Below, in pieces: positions 1-8,464 of a stretch of DNA of 64,000 bases (its first letter is position 1; every line of letters begins with the position of its first letter). Source of the stretch: Actinomadura rupiterrae. GTDB lineage: Bacteria; Actinomycetota; Actinomycetes; Streptosporangiales; Streptosporangiaceae. The position numbers were made by a program, and so were the translations under genes. A model generated the notes under the pieces. The model was not told the DNA's origin and searched no databases. It saw nothing but the letters and a program-made list of their open reading frames with translations. The DNA lies in NCBI RefSeq assembly GCF_024172125.1, contig NZ_JAMZEA010000004.1, positions 248,001 to 312,000 of the forward strand, in the 5' to 3' direction.

Positions 1-115
1 TGAGCTGGGCGTTTGCGCGTTCGCCCGGGCTGCGGAGGTTGGCGTGCGCCTGGTTGGCCTGCTTCTGCGACGGCGGCTTGTTCTTGCCCTTGTACGGGAC
101 CAGGACGGCGGGGTC
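1..115 (-). pseudogene. IS5-type transposase fragment (partial)
   Basis: On the minus strand this piece reads in the same frame as the conserved C-terminal part of the complete transposase at 34513-35355 (shared VPYKG-NKP-SQKQAN-AHA-LR-PGER pattern), and the DNA is visibly similar to 34621-34725. It is cut off by the window start and is fused directly to a SUMF1-domain fragment. It is therefore a rearranged or inserted remnant, not a whole element. The exact junction, about base 115, is judged by where protein similarity switches. Confidence 0.75.
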
Positions 116-700
116 CTCCACGCAGCGGAATCCGACGACGTTGCTGGAGCCGTGACGGCGGTAGAGGCCCTTGGAGGACGCCTGCACGGCGCGGTACGGG
201 TTGTCGAAGCCGCCGCCGCAGATGACCACCATGTCGTCCTGGCCGAGGGTGGTCGAGGTCAGTTCCCAGACGTTGCCGGCCATGTGCCGGACGCCGATCG
301 GAGAGCGGTTGCGCGGGTGGGTGTCGACGGCATGCGGGAGGGCGTGTCGGAGGTTGCCGCGTTCGTGCTCGGCGAGCCAGGCCTCGTAAGTGACCAAAGC
401 GTGGCCGGCGTAGGCGTCGGCGCAGTGGACAGCGTCGAGGTCGATGTCGTCGCCCCAGGGGAACAGGCGTCCGTCGGCGCCGCGGGCGGCGGCTTCCCAT
501 TCCAGGGAGGACGGCAGGCGCTTGCCGATGTGGCGGGCGTAGGCGAAGGCGCTCCACCAGTCCACGCAGACCGCCGGATGGTTCTCGTAGGCGGGATTGA
601 GGTAGTAGTCCTGGAGGCGGAGCCGATCCTGCCACGGATGATGGGAATGGCCGGACGGTGTTTCCGGATGGTCCCACAGCCCCCCCGGATGGGGCTGTAG
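116..700 (-). pseudogene. SUMF1 / formylglycine-generating-enzyme-like domain, truncated at both ends
   Basis: The minus strand encodes a stretch typical of the SUMF1 (FGE-sulfatase, PF03781-type) fold: HPAVCVDWWSAFAYARHIG, then RLPSSLEWEAAARG with FPWGDD, then HMAGNVWELT, and finally GGGFDNPYRA and NVVGFRCV. These are the standard blocks in the standard order. The frame is open from about base 886, but recognisable family sequence only starts near 700, so the N-terminal third is absent. The C-terminus runs straight into transposase sequence at about 115. The paired active-site cysteines of true FGE are not seen in the GGGF segment, so this is probably a non-FGE member of the superfamily. Presumably inactive. 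Confidence 0.7.
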
Positions 701-707
701 GTCTTCA

Positions 708-765
708 AGGGCCCGCCTCCGGCGGGGGCCGCCGAGCCGCGCAGCCCCCGCCGGGAGCGGGCCCT
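708..765. repeat. long GC-rich inverted repeat
   Basis: A 22-base arm at 708-729 and its near-perfect reverse complement at 744-765 (mismatch around the central GGAGG/GGGAG) could fold into a strong hairpin. It sits at the decayed upstream edge of the SUMF1 fragment. It may be a terminator or the end of a lost mobile element; sequence alone does not decide. Confidence 0.6.
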
Positions 766-800
766 CCGGGGCCGACCTGGCACAGCCAGCCGTTGAACGC

Positions 801-839
801 CCAGAGGGCGGTCGCAGACCCTCTGCGACCGCCCTCTGG
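801..839. terminator. perfect 18-bp hairpin, likely terminator of the RHS-immunity unit
   Basis: Arms 801-818 and 822-839 are perfect reverse complements with a 3-base loop. The hairpin lies about 120 bases downstream of the immunity gene, which is read on the minus strand, where a transcription terminator would be expected. No clear T-run follows, as is usual for actinomycete terminators. Confidence 0.6.
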
Positions 840-960
840 CCCACCCTGACGGCAACGCGGGCACACGCCACCGCCGTCAGCCGACGTCAAGCGCCCAACT
901 CAGGCCTCTCGACCAACTGGTGGGCTACGCGATGACGATCATTCAGATATCCCCGGCCAG

Positions 961-1257
961 CTACAGCTTCAAGAGGAAAATGAGACGGAAATTACGCCCA
1001 GGCCATGTCTCATCAGGAGCGCCCGCATAGATCCTCGACTCCAAGCATTCCGCCCCCTCCAATAGCGCATCGAGCTCAAACACTAGGTCGGAAATATCTT
1101 CCGCGACTTCGGCGTTCTCCCCATCCACCGCGAAGTGCACGATCGCTCGATCGGGGCACACTTCAACCGAGATACCAAAAATGCTTGGCGAGATGAGACC
1201 CAGTGACGCTTGAACCACCTGGAGTACTAGCAGATTCTCACGCTCTAGCAGATTCAT
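961..1257 (-). CDS. candidate immunity protein for the RHS C-terminal toxin
   Basis: 98-aa protein without signal peptide or membrane segment, acidic and rich in Leu, Val and Glu, suiting a cytoplasmic binding partner. I chose the ATG at 1255-1257 because it overlaps the RHS stop codon as ATGA (4-base coupling); an in-frame TTG at 1267-1269 would add four residues. Its position directly after a HINT-linked toxin domain, the coupled start and the lower GC of the shared toxin/immunity segment are the usual signature of an effector-immunity pair. I recognise no named immunity family, so the function is inferred from position only. It is followed by a strong hairpin at 801-839. Confidence 0.65.
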   Translation of the reverse strand: MNLLERENLLVLQVVQASLGLISPSIFGISVEVCPDRAIVHFAVDGENAEVAEDISDLVFELDALLEGAECLESRIYAGAPDETWPGRNFRLIFLLKL

Positions 1258-4200
1258 TGACTCGTCCAATTAGGATTAATCGGAACAACGCTAGGGCTTT
1301 TACTCCCCTTAATCATGTATACGTTTGTGGGCTGATCCACGTACCCACTTGCCGGGTTGTTGTTGAAACCCGTCACGCCATCATATCGCACGACAGTATT
1401 ACCCGTCCGTGTAGTGCCAAGGACCGTGGCGGTGCCTTGGTGATAGGCATCCAGGACGGATTGTGCGTCATCGATGTCAACAAAATAGCCGCCTCCATTG
1501 TAGAGCCGGTCACCCTGCAAGTGCCTGCCTTGCTTCTGCCTGCTGATATCGCGACCAATTACACACTCTTCATTGTGAACGAGAACAGCCGTACCGCCTG
1601 CCTCTGCGTAGAAGGTGTGGTCGTTGGCGATGGTGAGGTCATGGACTTCCGGGTGGCTAGTGACTGTGATGACGAGGTTGACGTGGGCTGTGTGGCCTTG
1701 TGGGGTTCGGAGGGTGGCGCCGGGGGTGAGTTGGTCGGCGCGGACCCAGCGGTGGTGGGCCGGATCCCAGAAGCGGTGGTGTTCAGTGGCGATGATGACG
1801 CCGGTGCTGCGGGGGGTTCCGTCGCCAACGATGTTGATCTTGATGAGGTGGTCGTAGTTGGAGCCGCCGAAGGCGGCGATGACCTTCTGGGGCCTGGTCC
1901 GACCGGTCTTGGGGTCGGTGGCCAGGACCTTGTCGCCGACCCGGACCTTCTCGATCGGCTTGGTCGTCCCGTCGGCCAGGAGCACCCTGGTGCCGACGAC
2001 GAAACTGTTGCAGCCCCGGATTGCTCGGCCGCCTCGGGCACGACCGCGCAGGCCGCCCAGGAGGCTGTCTTCGAGCATGTCGGTGTTGCTGGGGCCATGG
2101 ATCCAGGGCCAGTCCATGAGGTGGCCCGTCATCAGGGCTTCGCCTGGGGAATTGCAGTGAAGGTAGGTGCAGTAGGAGTCGCCGAAGTCGTCGGCGATCT
2201 GCGGGTCGAAGCCCTGGGCGATGAGCTCCTTCTGGGTTTGACACACGACGTCTTCGCTGCCGCACATGTGGGTGCCACTGGTGCCGTAGCTGGCGTACTT
2301 CAGGAACAGCGGGTCGTCGGGGGACCGGCCAGCGAGAACGTTGCGGCTGCCGCCGCAGCCGCCCTGCCTGCGGCATCCGGTGATGGCGATCGCGCGCTTG
2401 ACCGCGGCTACGCGGTCGGGGTTGACCCAGGAGGGCCAGCTGCGCTGTGGGTAGGGAGTGCCGCAGTCGAGGCCGCAGCCGCCGGTCATGGTCGGGTGGT
2501 CCTGGCCGACGTTGGTGATGCCGGCGCCGCAGCGGTCGGGCGGGCACAGCCCGGAGGGATCGCTGAGGTTGGTCGGGTTGTTGTCGCTGTAGGCGTAGCC
2601 GTTCCAGGATTGGGGGTCGGTGCTGTCGAAGACGGGGTCGACGCTGATGAAACGGCCGAGGGCAGGGTCGTATTCGCGGGCGCCGAGGTGGGTGAGGGGG
2701 ATGTTGGTGGGGTTGGTGGTGCCGCCGACGAAGCCGCGGTTGCCGGTCCAGGTCCCGGTGTTGCTGCCGCGGGGGCTGCCGAAGGGGAGTTGGCGGCGTG
2801 TGGCGGTTCCTTGGGCCGGGTCGGTTCCGGTGTAGGAGGCGTCGATCTGGATCTGGTTGGTGCCTTGGTTGTCGCTGGCTAGGAACTGGACCTTGCCGTC
2901 GCTGGTGCGCTGCGCCACTGTGGCGCCGCCGAAGCCGTAGTAGCGGGTGCCGGTGGCCGTGGCGGCACCGGCGGCTTGGTGCAGCTCCATGCCGGGCAGG
3001 TAAAGGCTGGCGCCGGTCGGGTCCTTTTGCAGGAGTCGGTTGCCGCTGGTGTCGTAGACGAAGGTGGTGTCGCCGCTGCCGACGTCGCTGATTTTGGCGA
3101 GGGTGCCGTCGTTGTCCCAGGTCAGGTTCTCGGTCTTGCCGCCGGTGATGCGGCTGGTGATGTGGCCAGCATTGTCGTAGCCGTAGCTGCTGGTTCCTGC
3201 GTTGCTGCCGGTCTGGGTGACGTCGGTGACCTGGTGGCCGACGGTGGGCGTTTTATACGTGCGGGTGAAGTAGGTGGTGGGGTCGGCGTAGGTTTCGTCG
3301 GTGCGGTTGCCGGTGGCGTCGTAGGCGAAGGTCTGCTTGTAGGGGGCGGGGCCGCCGATGGTGGCTGAGGCGGCGTCGCTGGCGCAGGTCGCGGCGTCCT
3401 GGGCCCAGGCGGCGGTGAGGCGGCCGAGCGGGTCGTAGCTGAAGCACTGATTGTCGATGCCGGCGCGGCTGGTGTCGTTGATCGATTTCAGGGTGCCGGA
3501 GTCGTGGTAGTCGTAGGCGGCGTGGCGGTCCAGACCGGCGATGTTCTCGCGTTCGGTCATGGAAGTGAGCAGGCGCTGGGTGCCGGTCTCGTAGGTGTTG
3601 GTGATCCAGGTGTGCTTGCCGCCGGTGGACAGCTCGACCTGCTCGGGCTTGCCGTTGTAGGAGTAGCGGGCGCCGGTGACGTAGCCGGTCAGCTTCATCG
3701 GCCGGCCAAGCTGATCGGCGTCATAGCTGCTGGTGATGGTCTCGGCGGCGAGGCCGCCCGCGGCGGGATAGGACTGTCCCGCAACGGTGCCGTCGAGGTT
3801 GTATGTGGTGCCGAAGACGTATGTACCGGCGAGTTTGTCCTGGCCGGCCGCCGTTGGGACCCGGACGTAGGTGCGGGTGGGACGGTTGAGGTTGTCGTAG
3901 AGGCTGACAGCTGAGGTGTAGGTCAATCCGCCCGCGTAGCGGTTGCTGCTGGTGAGTTGGCCCTTGACGACGGTGTCGTAGGTCCAGTCGGCGAGCTTGG
4001 TGCCCGCGCCACCGGCGGTGGCGTCGGTGAGGGTGGTCTTGCGGTCGAGATCGTCGTAGCTAGTGGCGATCTTCTTCCCGCGGGCGTCGGTAGCCAGTGT
4101 GAGACGGTCCAGGTCGTCGTATCCGTACCGGGTGGTGCCCGAATCGGGATCGGTCTGGGACGTCTTGCGGCCACGGACGTCGTAGTCGAAGGACCAGGTG

Positions 4201-7200
4201 GTAGCCGGGATGGTGCCGGCCTTGCCGGGGCCGGTGATCGTGGCGGGTTGACCGGCCGGGGTGTAGGTGTAGGTAGAGAACAGGTAGTCGCTGGCGCCGG
4301 CCCCGGTGTACTGCCGGGTTTCGACGGTGCGGCCCTGGGCGTCGGTGATCGAGGTGGTCTTGGTGCCGCCCTCGGGCGGGGTGACGGTGGTGGACTCGCC
4401 GTTGTAGCTGGTGGTGGTCTGCCACTTCTCCACCGCGCGGCTGCCCTGGCCGACCCAGAAGTGGTCGGCGGTGACGCGGGCCTGCCCGTCGTAGTCGTAG
4501 GTGTGCTGGGACTGGACGTCGCCGGGGGTGTCCACACCAAAGAGGTCAGGGCTGGGCGCCCCGGCGGCGTAGTAGGTGTCGTAGGTGCGGGCGGCCTTAC
4601 CCAGCGCGTTGTAGAAGGTGTCGGTCAGCAGCCGGCCGCCGTTGGGGCCGGGTGCCTGGGTCTGGCGGGAGCGCAGCAGCCCGTCGTAGAAGGCGTAGCT
4701 GGTGGCCTGGGTGGAGTCGTTGTGCAGGGTCTTGGTCCCCACCGCGACGATCTTGCCGGGCTCGACCTGGTAGGTGAACTCATAGTTGGGGGTGGCCCCC
4801 GTGCTGCGGCCCGGTAGCCAGACCTTCTGGGTGCGGCTGAGCGCGTCGTAGCTGATCGTGGTGGTCTTGCCGCCCTCGTCGGTCTTGGTGAGCGCTTGGC
4901 CCGTGGCGGGATCGACGGTTTGGCTGGTGGACAGGGGTGTGGGAGTGCCGTTGATGGTCACCGGCGGGGTGGTGGAGGAGACCGCGGTGGTCAGCCCGTT
5001 GGGAGTGGTGTAGGTGGTCGTGGTGGTCTTGTCGACCTCGGTGCCGGTGGTGTTGTCGGCGGTCACTGCGGTCAGGGTGCGCCCGTAGGTGTCGTAGGTC
5101 TTCCTGGTCGCAGGCACGAAGACCACCTGGGAGGCGGTGGTCCCGGTTGACACTTTGTCGGTACGGGTGAGCAGCCCCTTGGTCGGGGCATCGCCGAATC
5201 CACCGTTGTCGTAGTAACTGCGGGTGGCGGAGATCAGTTTCTTGGTGTAGTCGACACTGCCCTTGTTCGCGCACGTTGCCGCAACTGCCTGCACCTGGAA
5301 CGGAAGGTTCACGATTCCGCTGCCGGTGCCGCCGCTGTCGGCAAAGCTGGTGGTGGTGCACTGCTCGTCGCCGGTCTTGGTGACGTCCCCGAAATCGTCG
5401 GTCTCGGTGGGGGTGGCGGTGACGGGGTCGAAGGCGTTGTTGACGGTCTTGGTTTCGCGCCAGGACCCGTCGGCCAGTTTGGTGAAGCTGTGGTTGGACT
5501 TGTTGCCGGTCTGGTTGGCAGTGACCGTGCCCCAGGATCGGGTCTGGGAGGCGGTCTGGTTGTGCCAGGGCTCGGCCACGGTCTTGGCGACGACCGCCCC
5601 GTCGGCCTTGTCATAGGTTTCGGTGCGGATCTGGAAACCCTGCGCCGAGTCGTGGTCGGGGTAGCTGGCACCTTCACCGTCAGACACCGACACGTCCTTG
5701 GTGCCGCCGGAGGGACCCTTGCGGTCACCGTCCATGCCCCGCATGTAATAGGCGGCGCGTTGAGTTATCAGGTCGTTGTCTCGGCCGGTGCGGGTGATGA
5801 CCTTGCCGTAGCCGCGAAATTGCGACCAGGTTTTGAATTTGACGCGGGTGAGGCCGTCATCATCGCTGTAGTGCCAGGCGGCCCCGCCCTGATAGTCGTA
5901 GGTGGTGACGGGGCTGTCGGCGGAATAACCGGTCAGGTCGGTCTGCTTGACGGCCGTGACGACGTATTTGTTGTACCAGTTAGTGACTGTCTGGTCGGAG
6001 TCTGGGGCGCCGGTCGGGTCCAACTCCACGACCGGGAAACAGCGGCTGGTGTTGGACTCGGGCGCAGGCCAGTTACCGGCGGTGCATCCTTCGCCGGAGT
6101 AAGACACCAGCGTCTGGCCACCGTTCTCATCGACGACCGATTGAAGTCGGTAGCGATAGAAGGTGGGGAAGTAGTCCCCCTGGACGTCGACGCGATTCGG
6201 CATTTGCATGTAGCCGAGTTGGACCGCCGGCAGCTTGATCGGGCTGGCGCCGGTGTCGGTGCCCGCAAGGCCGGTGTGCTGGATCCCGGTCAGCACCAGG
6301 TCCCGGTCAACATCGGCATCCCGCCACTCGTGGGTCAGGCTCCAGGAGTCAACGTCGCGCCAGTCGGTGCCGTCGTTCTTGATGACCCGTGTGGTGACCT
6401 TCGTGAGGCGCTTGCGGGACCAGAACGTCGGCGACAGCGTGCCGTGGTTGTCCTTGCAATCCTGTCCAGCATCGCAATGCAGGTCCCAGGGAGTGTCCTG
6501 CCACAGTTCAGGGTGAGCGGTGATGTTGGAAGGGTCGCAGTCGCTGCTAGTAGCCGAAATGCACCGTTCAGAGACCTGGAAGTCGACGCGCGCGGGGGCG
6601 TGCGCAGGCCACAGGTTATCCGAGCGCAGACCGTAGTCGATGTGGTCCAGCCAGCCGCCGCGGATGTACTTGGTCTCGTCGGTGTCGGTGAGGTTCTTGC
6701 CGTAGTAGTTGGTCTCCTGGTTGTAGGAGTAGACGATCGCGTTACCGCGCGGGTCCACCACGTAGTCCAGGTTCCAGCGGTAAGCCTGGTTGCACCAGGA
6801 GTCGGCAAAGCCGCTGGCCTTGTAGCACGGGTCGCCGGAGTGCACGCCGAACACCGGGGTGGTCCAGGCCGAATTGGTGGCCGGCTTGCCGGCGGTCCAG
6901 GTGCTGCGGCCGAAGTAGTACTGCACTCCGTCGGTGGTGGTGACCTTCCAGTACTCGCCGTCGTCGTCGCCGTTGGCGGCGCCAGTCAGCTTCTCAACGC
7001 GGGTGCCGTCGTCGTCCTTCAGGTGCCAGCTGCCCTTCCCGTCCGGGATGAGCTGGCCGCCCTTGCCGCTCCAGGTGAGCGTGGCGTTGTCATAGCCCCA
7101 GCACTGGTCTCCGGGATAACCGCCCTTGTCGGTGTTCTTGGCTGCTCCGGCGTCCTTGCAGGACTCATAGCGCCGTTCGATGTAGCCGGGCCACAGGTCG

Positions 7201-8348
7201 AAACCCTCACCGATCCAGGACGGCTGGTTGCCAGTGTTCCCGGTACGGCCGTCGGTGCCGGCCGAGTTGTAGCCCAATTCCAGCTTGGGCGTCAGCCCAC
7301 CGGGGACCGGCGGAACCCGCATCGGGTAGGACCAGTTGAAGTCGCCGGTGTTTCCGCCGACGTTCCAGGTCGCCGAGGGCGCCAGGTCGGTGGCGGCGAA
7401 GTTTCCATTGCTCCCCGAAGGCGCCGCGGTGGCGGCCAGGACGGTGGCTTGCAGGGTCGAGGCGGGGGCGGCGGCGCGGAGCTGCGGCGATGCAGTCGGG
7501 CTGCCGCTCAGCTTGGTGGAAGGCGAGGACGACGGCACCGGAGGCTTGGTGGCTGCGGGGGAGGTGGTGGGAGATGCCGGGGAAGAGGGAGCCGACGCGG
7601 GCGCGGCCACTGGTGCGGCTTGAACGTCGGCGGTGAGCATCCGGTGGGTAGCGTCGTTGGCGGACGGCACCGGGATGGCCTTCTGGCAGTCAGGTCGCTG
7701 GGGGGTGGTGAGCACGCACGCCGGGTACTGCAGCAGACGCAGCCGGGTGCCGTAGGCACCGCCGAAGGCTTGGGCGAAGCCGGAGTAGTCCAGTTGGACG
7801 CCGACAGCGCCGGGCTTGGGCGATGCGCCGCCGAGGGTGTCGGTGCGGCCGACGGTGAACACCACGCCGTGTAGTCCGGTTTTGCGCACGGCAGTCTGGT
7901 CCAGCACGGTGACCTGGACCTGGCCCGCGGCGGGCGTCCGGGACGCCTTGGAGCGGGCAAGCCGCTGGCCGGGAGCGGTGACCGAGATCGGGGAGGCCCC
8001 GGCCCGCACTGCGGACGGCATCGCGCGGCCCCTGGTTGCGGCAGGCTGGGGGACGGTGACCTTGGCAGTGGAGGACTTCGGCCAGCGCACAGGGGGTGTG
8101 GACTTAAGTAGTCCGCGTGTGGTGGCGGTCGGCGCCTTGGCCTTCAGGTTGTGGCCGGCAACCTTGCGGTCCGCCTGCGGCGCGTACGGCCGGTAGGGCG
8201 CCGCCAGCGCAGGGAGCGATGTCAGCAGCGACGCGGCCGCCACGACCGCGCTCGTGGCGGCGAGGCGACGCCATCCGCGGCCCGTCGCCGCCAGCGACAG
8301 CCTGGTTGTCTTGGCCCGTTCCAGGTAGTTGCGTCCGGTGAAGTTCAC
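1254..8348 (-). CDS. RHS/YD-repeat polymorphic toxin with HINT domain and Ntox50-like C-terminus
   Basis: 2364-aa secreted protein. The GTG start at 8346-8348 has a GGAGGA ribosome site about five bases upstream, and the first ~50 residues form a signal peptide (Arg-rich start, hydrophobic core, ALAAP end). A Pro/Ser/Thr linker (~residues 230-300) precedes a SpvB/TcdB-like start (GGLTPKLELGYNS) and a long array of YD repeats such as YGYDNAGHITSR. The RHS core ends with the hallmark LGAREYDPALGRFISVDP and DNNPTNLSDPSG. Next come a HINT-like pretoxin domain (CNSFVVGTRVLLADG to NDHTFYAEAGGTAVLVHN, ~2115-2258) and a ~105-residue tip. In the tip, a QGRHLQG motif, an AQSVLDAY-GTA segment and a final VVPINPNW fit the Ntox50 ribonuclease-like family by pattern. 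The LamG gene upstream and the immunity gene downstream form one minus-strand module. Confidence 0.9.
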   Translation of the reverse strand: MNFTGRNYLERAKTTRLSLAATGRGWRRLAATSAVVAAASLLTSLPALAAPYRPYAPQADRKVAGHNLKAKAPTATTRGLLKSTPPVRWPKSSTAKVTVPQPAATRGRAMPSAVRAGASPISVTAPGQRLARSKASRTPAAGQVQVTVLDQTAVRKTGLHGVVFTVGRTDTLGGASPKPGAVGVQLDYSGFAQAFGGAYGTRLRLLQYPACVLTTPQRPDCQKAIPVPSANDATHRMLTADVQAAPVAAPASAPSSPASPTTSPAATKPPVPSSSPSTKLSGSPTASPQLRAAAPASTLQATVLAATAAPSGSNGNFAATDLAPSATWNVGGNTGDFNWSYPMRVPPVPGGLTPKLELGYNSAGTDGRTGNTGNQPSWIGEGFDLWPGYIERRYESCKDAGAAKNTDKGGYPGDQCWGYDNATLTWSGKGGQLIPDGKGSWHLKDDDGTRVEKLTGAANGDDDGEYWKVTTTDGVQYYFGRSTWTAGKPATNSAWTTPVFGVHSGDPCYKASGFADSWCNQAYRWNLDYVVDPRGNAIVYSYNQETNYYGKNLTDTDETKYIRGGWLDHIDYGLRSDNLWPAHAPARVDFQVSERCISATSSDCDPSNITAHPELWQDTPWDLHCDAGQDCKDNHGTLSPTFWSRKRLTKVTTRVIKNDGTDWRDVDSWSLTHEWRDADVDRDLVLTGIQHTGLAGTDTGASPIKLPAVQLGYMQMPNRVDVQGDYFPTFYRYRLQSVVDENGGQTLVSYSGEGCTAGNWPAPESNTSRCFPVVELDPTGAPDSDQTVTNWYNKYVVTAVKQTDLTGYSADSPVTTYDYQGGAAWHYSDDDGLTRVKFKTWSQFRGYGKVITRTGRDNDLITQRAAYYMRGMDGDRKGPSGGTKDVSVSDGEGASYPDHDSAQGFQIRTETYDKADGAVVAKTVAEPWHNQTASQTRSWGTVTANQTGNKSNHSFTKLADGSWRETKTVNNAFDPVTATPTETDDFGDVTKTGDEQCTTTSFADSGGTGSGIVNLPFQVQAVAATCANKGSVDYTKKLISATRSYYDNGGFGDAPTKGLLTRTDKVSTGTTASQVVFVPATRKTYDTYGRTLTAVTADNTTGTEVDKTTTTTYTTPNGLTTAVSSTTPPVTINGTPTPLSTSQTVDPATGQALTKTDEGGKTTTISYDALSRTQKVWLPGRSTGATPNYEFTYQVEPGKIVAVGTKTLHNDSTQATSYAFYDGLLRSRQTQAPGPNGGRLLTDTFYNALGKAARTYDTYYAAGAPSPDLFGVDTPGDVQSQHTYDYDGQARVTADHFWVGQGSRAVEKWQTTTSYNGESTTVTPPEGGTKTTSITDAQGRTVETRQYTGAGASDYLFSTYTYTPAGQPATITGPGKAGTIPATTWSFDYDVRGRKTSQTDPDSGTTRYGYDDLDRLTLATDARGKKIATSYDDLDRKTTLTDATAGGAGTKLADWTYDTVVKGQLTSSNRYAGGLTYTSAVSLYDNLNRPTRTYVRVPTAAGQDKLAGTYVFGTTYNLDGTVAGQSYPAAGGLAAETITSSYDADQLGRPMKLTGYVTGARYSYNGKPEQVELSTGGKHTWITNTYETGTQRLLTSMTERENIAGLDRHAAYDYHDSGTLKSINDTSRAGIDNQCFSYDPLGRLTAAWAQDAATCASDAASATIGGPAPYKQTFAYDATGNRTDETYADPTTYFTRTYKTPTVGHQVTDVTQTGSNAGTSSYGYDNAGHITSRITGGKTENLTWDNDGTLAKISDVGSGDTTFVYDTSGNRLLQKDPTGASLYLPGMELHQAAGAATATGTRYYGFGGATVAQRTSDGKVQFLASDNQGTNQIQIDASYTGTDPAQGTATRRQLPFGSPRGSNTGTWTGNRGFVGGTTNPTNIPLTHLGAREYDPALGRFISVDPVFDSTDPQSWNGYAYSDNNPTNLSDPSGLCPPDRCGAGITNVGQDHPTMTGGCGLDCGTPYPQRSWPSWVNPDRVAAVKRAIAITGCRRQGGCGGSRNVLAGRSPDDPLFLKYASYGTSGTHMCGSEDVVCQTQKELIAQGFDPQIADDFGDSYCTYLHCNSPGEALMTGHLMDWPWIHGPSNTDMLEDSLLGGLRGRARGGRAIRGCNSFVVGTRVLLADGTTKPIEKVRVGDKVLATDPKTGRTRPQKVIAAFGGSNYDHLIKINIVGDGTPRSTGVIIATEHHRFWDPAHHRWVRADQLTPGATLRTPQGHTAHVNLVITVTSHPEVHDLTIANDHTFYAEAGGTAVLVHNEECVIGRDISRQKQGRHLQGDRLYNGGGYFVDIDDAQSVLDAYHQGTATVLGTTRTGNTVVRYDGVTGFNNNPASGYVDQPTNVYMIKGSKSPSVVPINPNWTSQ

Positions 8349-8419
8349 CGAGTCCTCCGAGCATCGTCCTGCAGCCCCATCGAGGGGTCAGGGGGTGAGC
8401 TGAGCAAGGTCCAGGGACG

Positions 8420-8454
8420 CCATGTGCCCGGCCAGCCGTCGGCCGGGCACATGG
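8420..8454. terminator. perfect 14-bp hairpin between LamG and RHS genes
   Basis: Arms 8420-8433 and 8441-8454 are exact reverse complements around a 7-base loop. It lies just after the LamG stop codon (minus strand) and before the RHS ribosome site, so it may terminate or attenuate read-through between the two large genes. Confidence 0.65.
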
Positions 8455-8464
8455 CAATCGCGCA

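Noticed and set aside
1203..2882. Long plus-strand open frame of 559 codons
   Set aside because: It is antisense to the RHS C-terminus; the minus strand has the RHS, HINT and toxin motifs, while this frame gives Val/Gly/Asp-rich sequence typical of a shadow in high-GC DNA.
5490..7874. 794-codon plus-strand open frame
   Set aside because: Shadow of the RHS gene; no ribosome site or domain.
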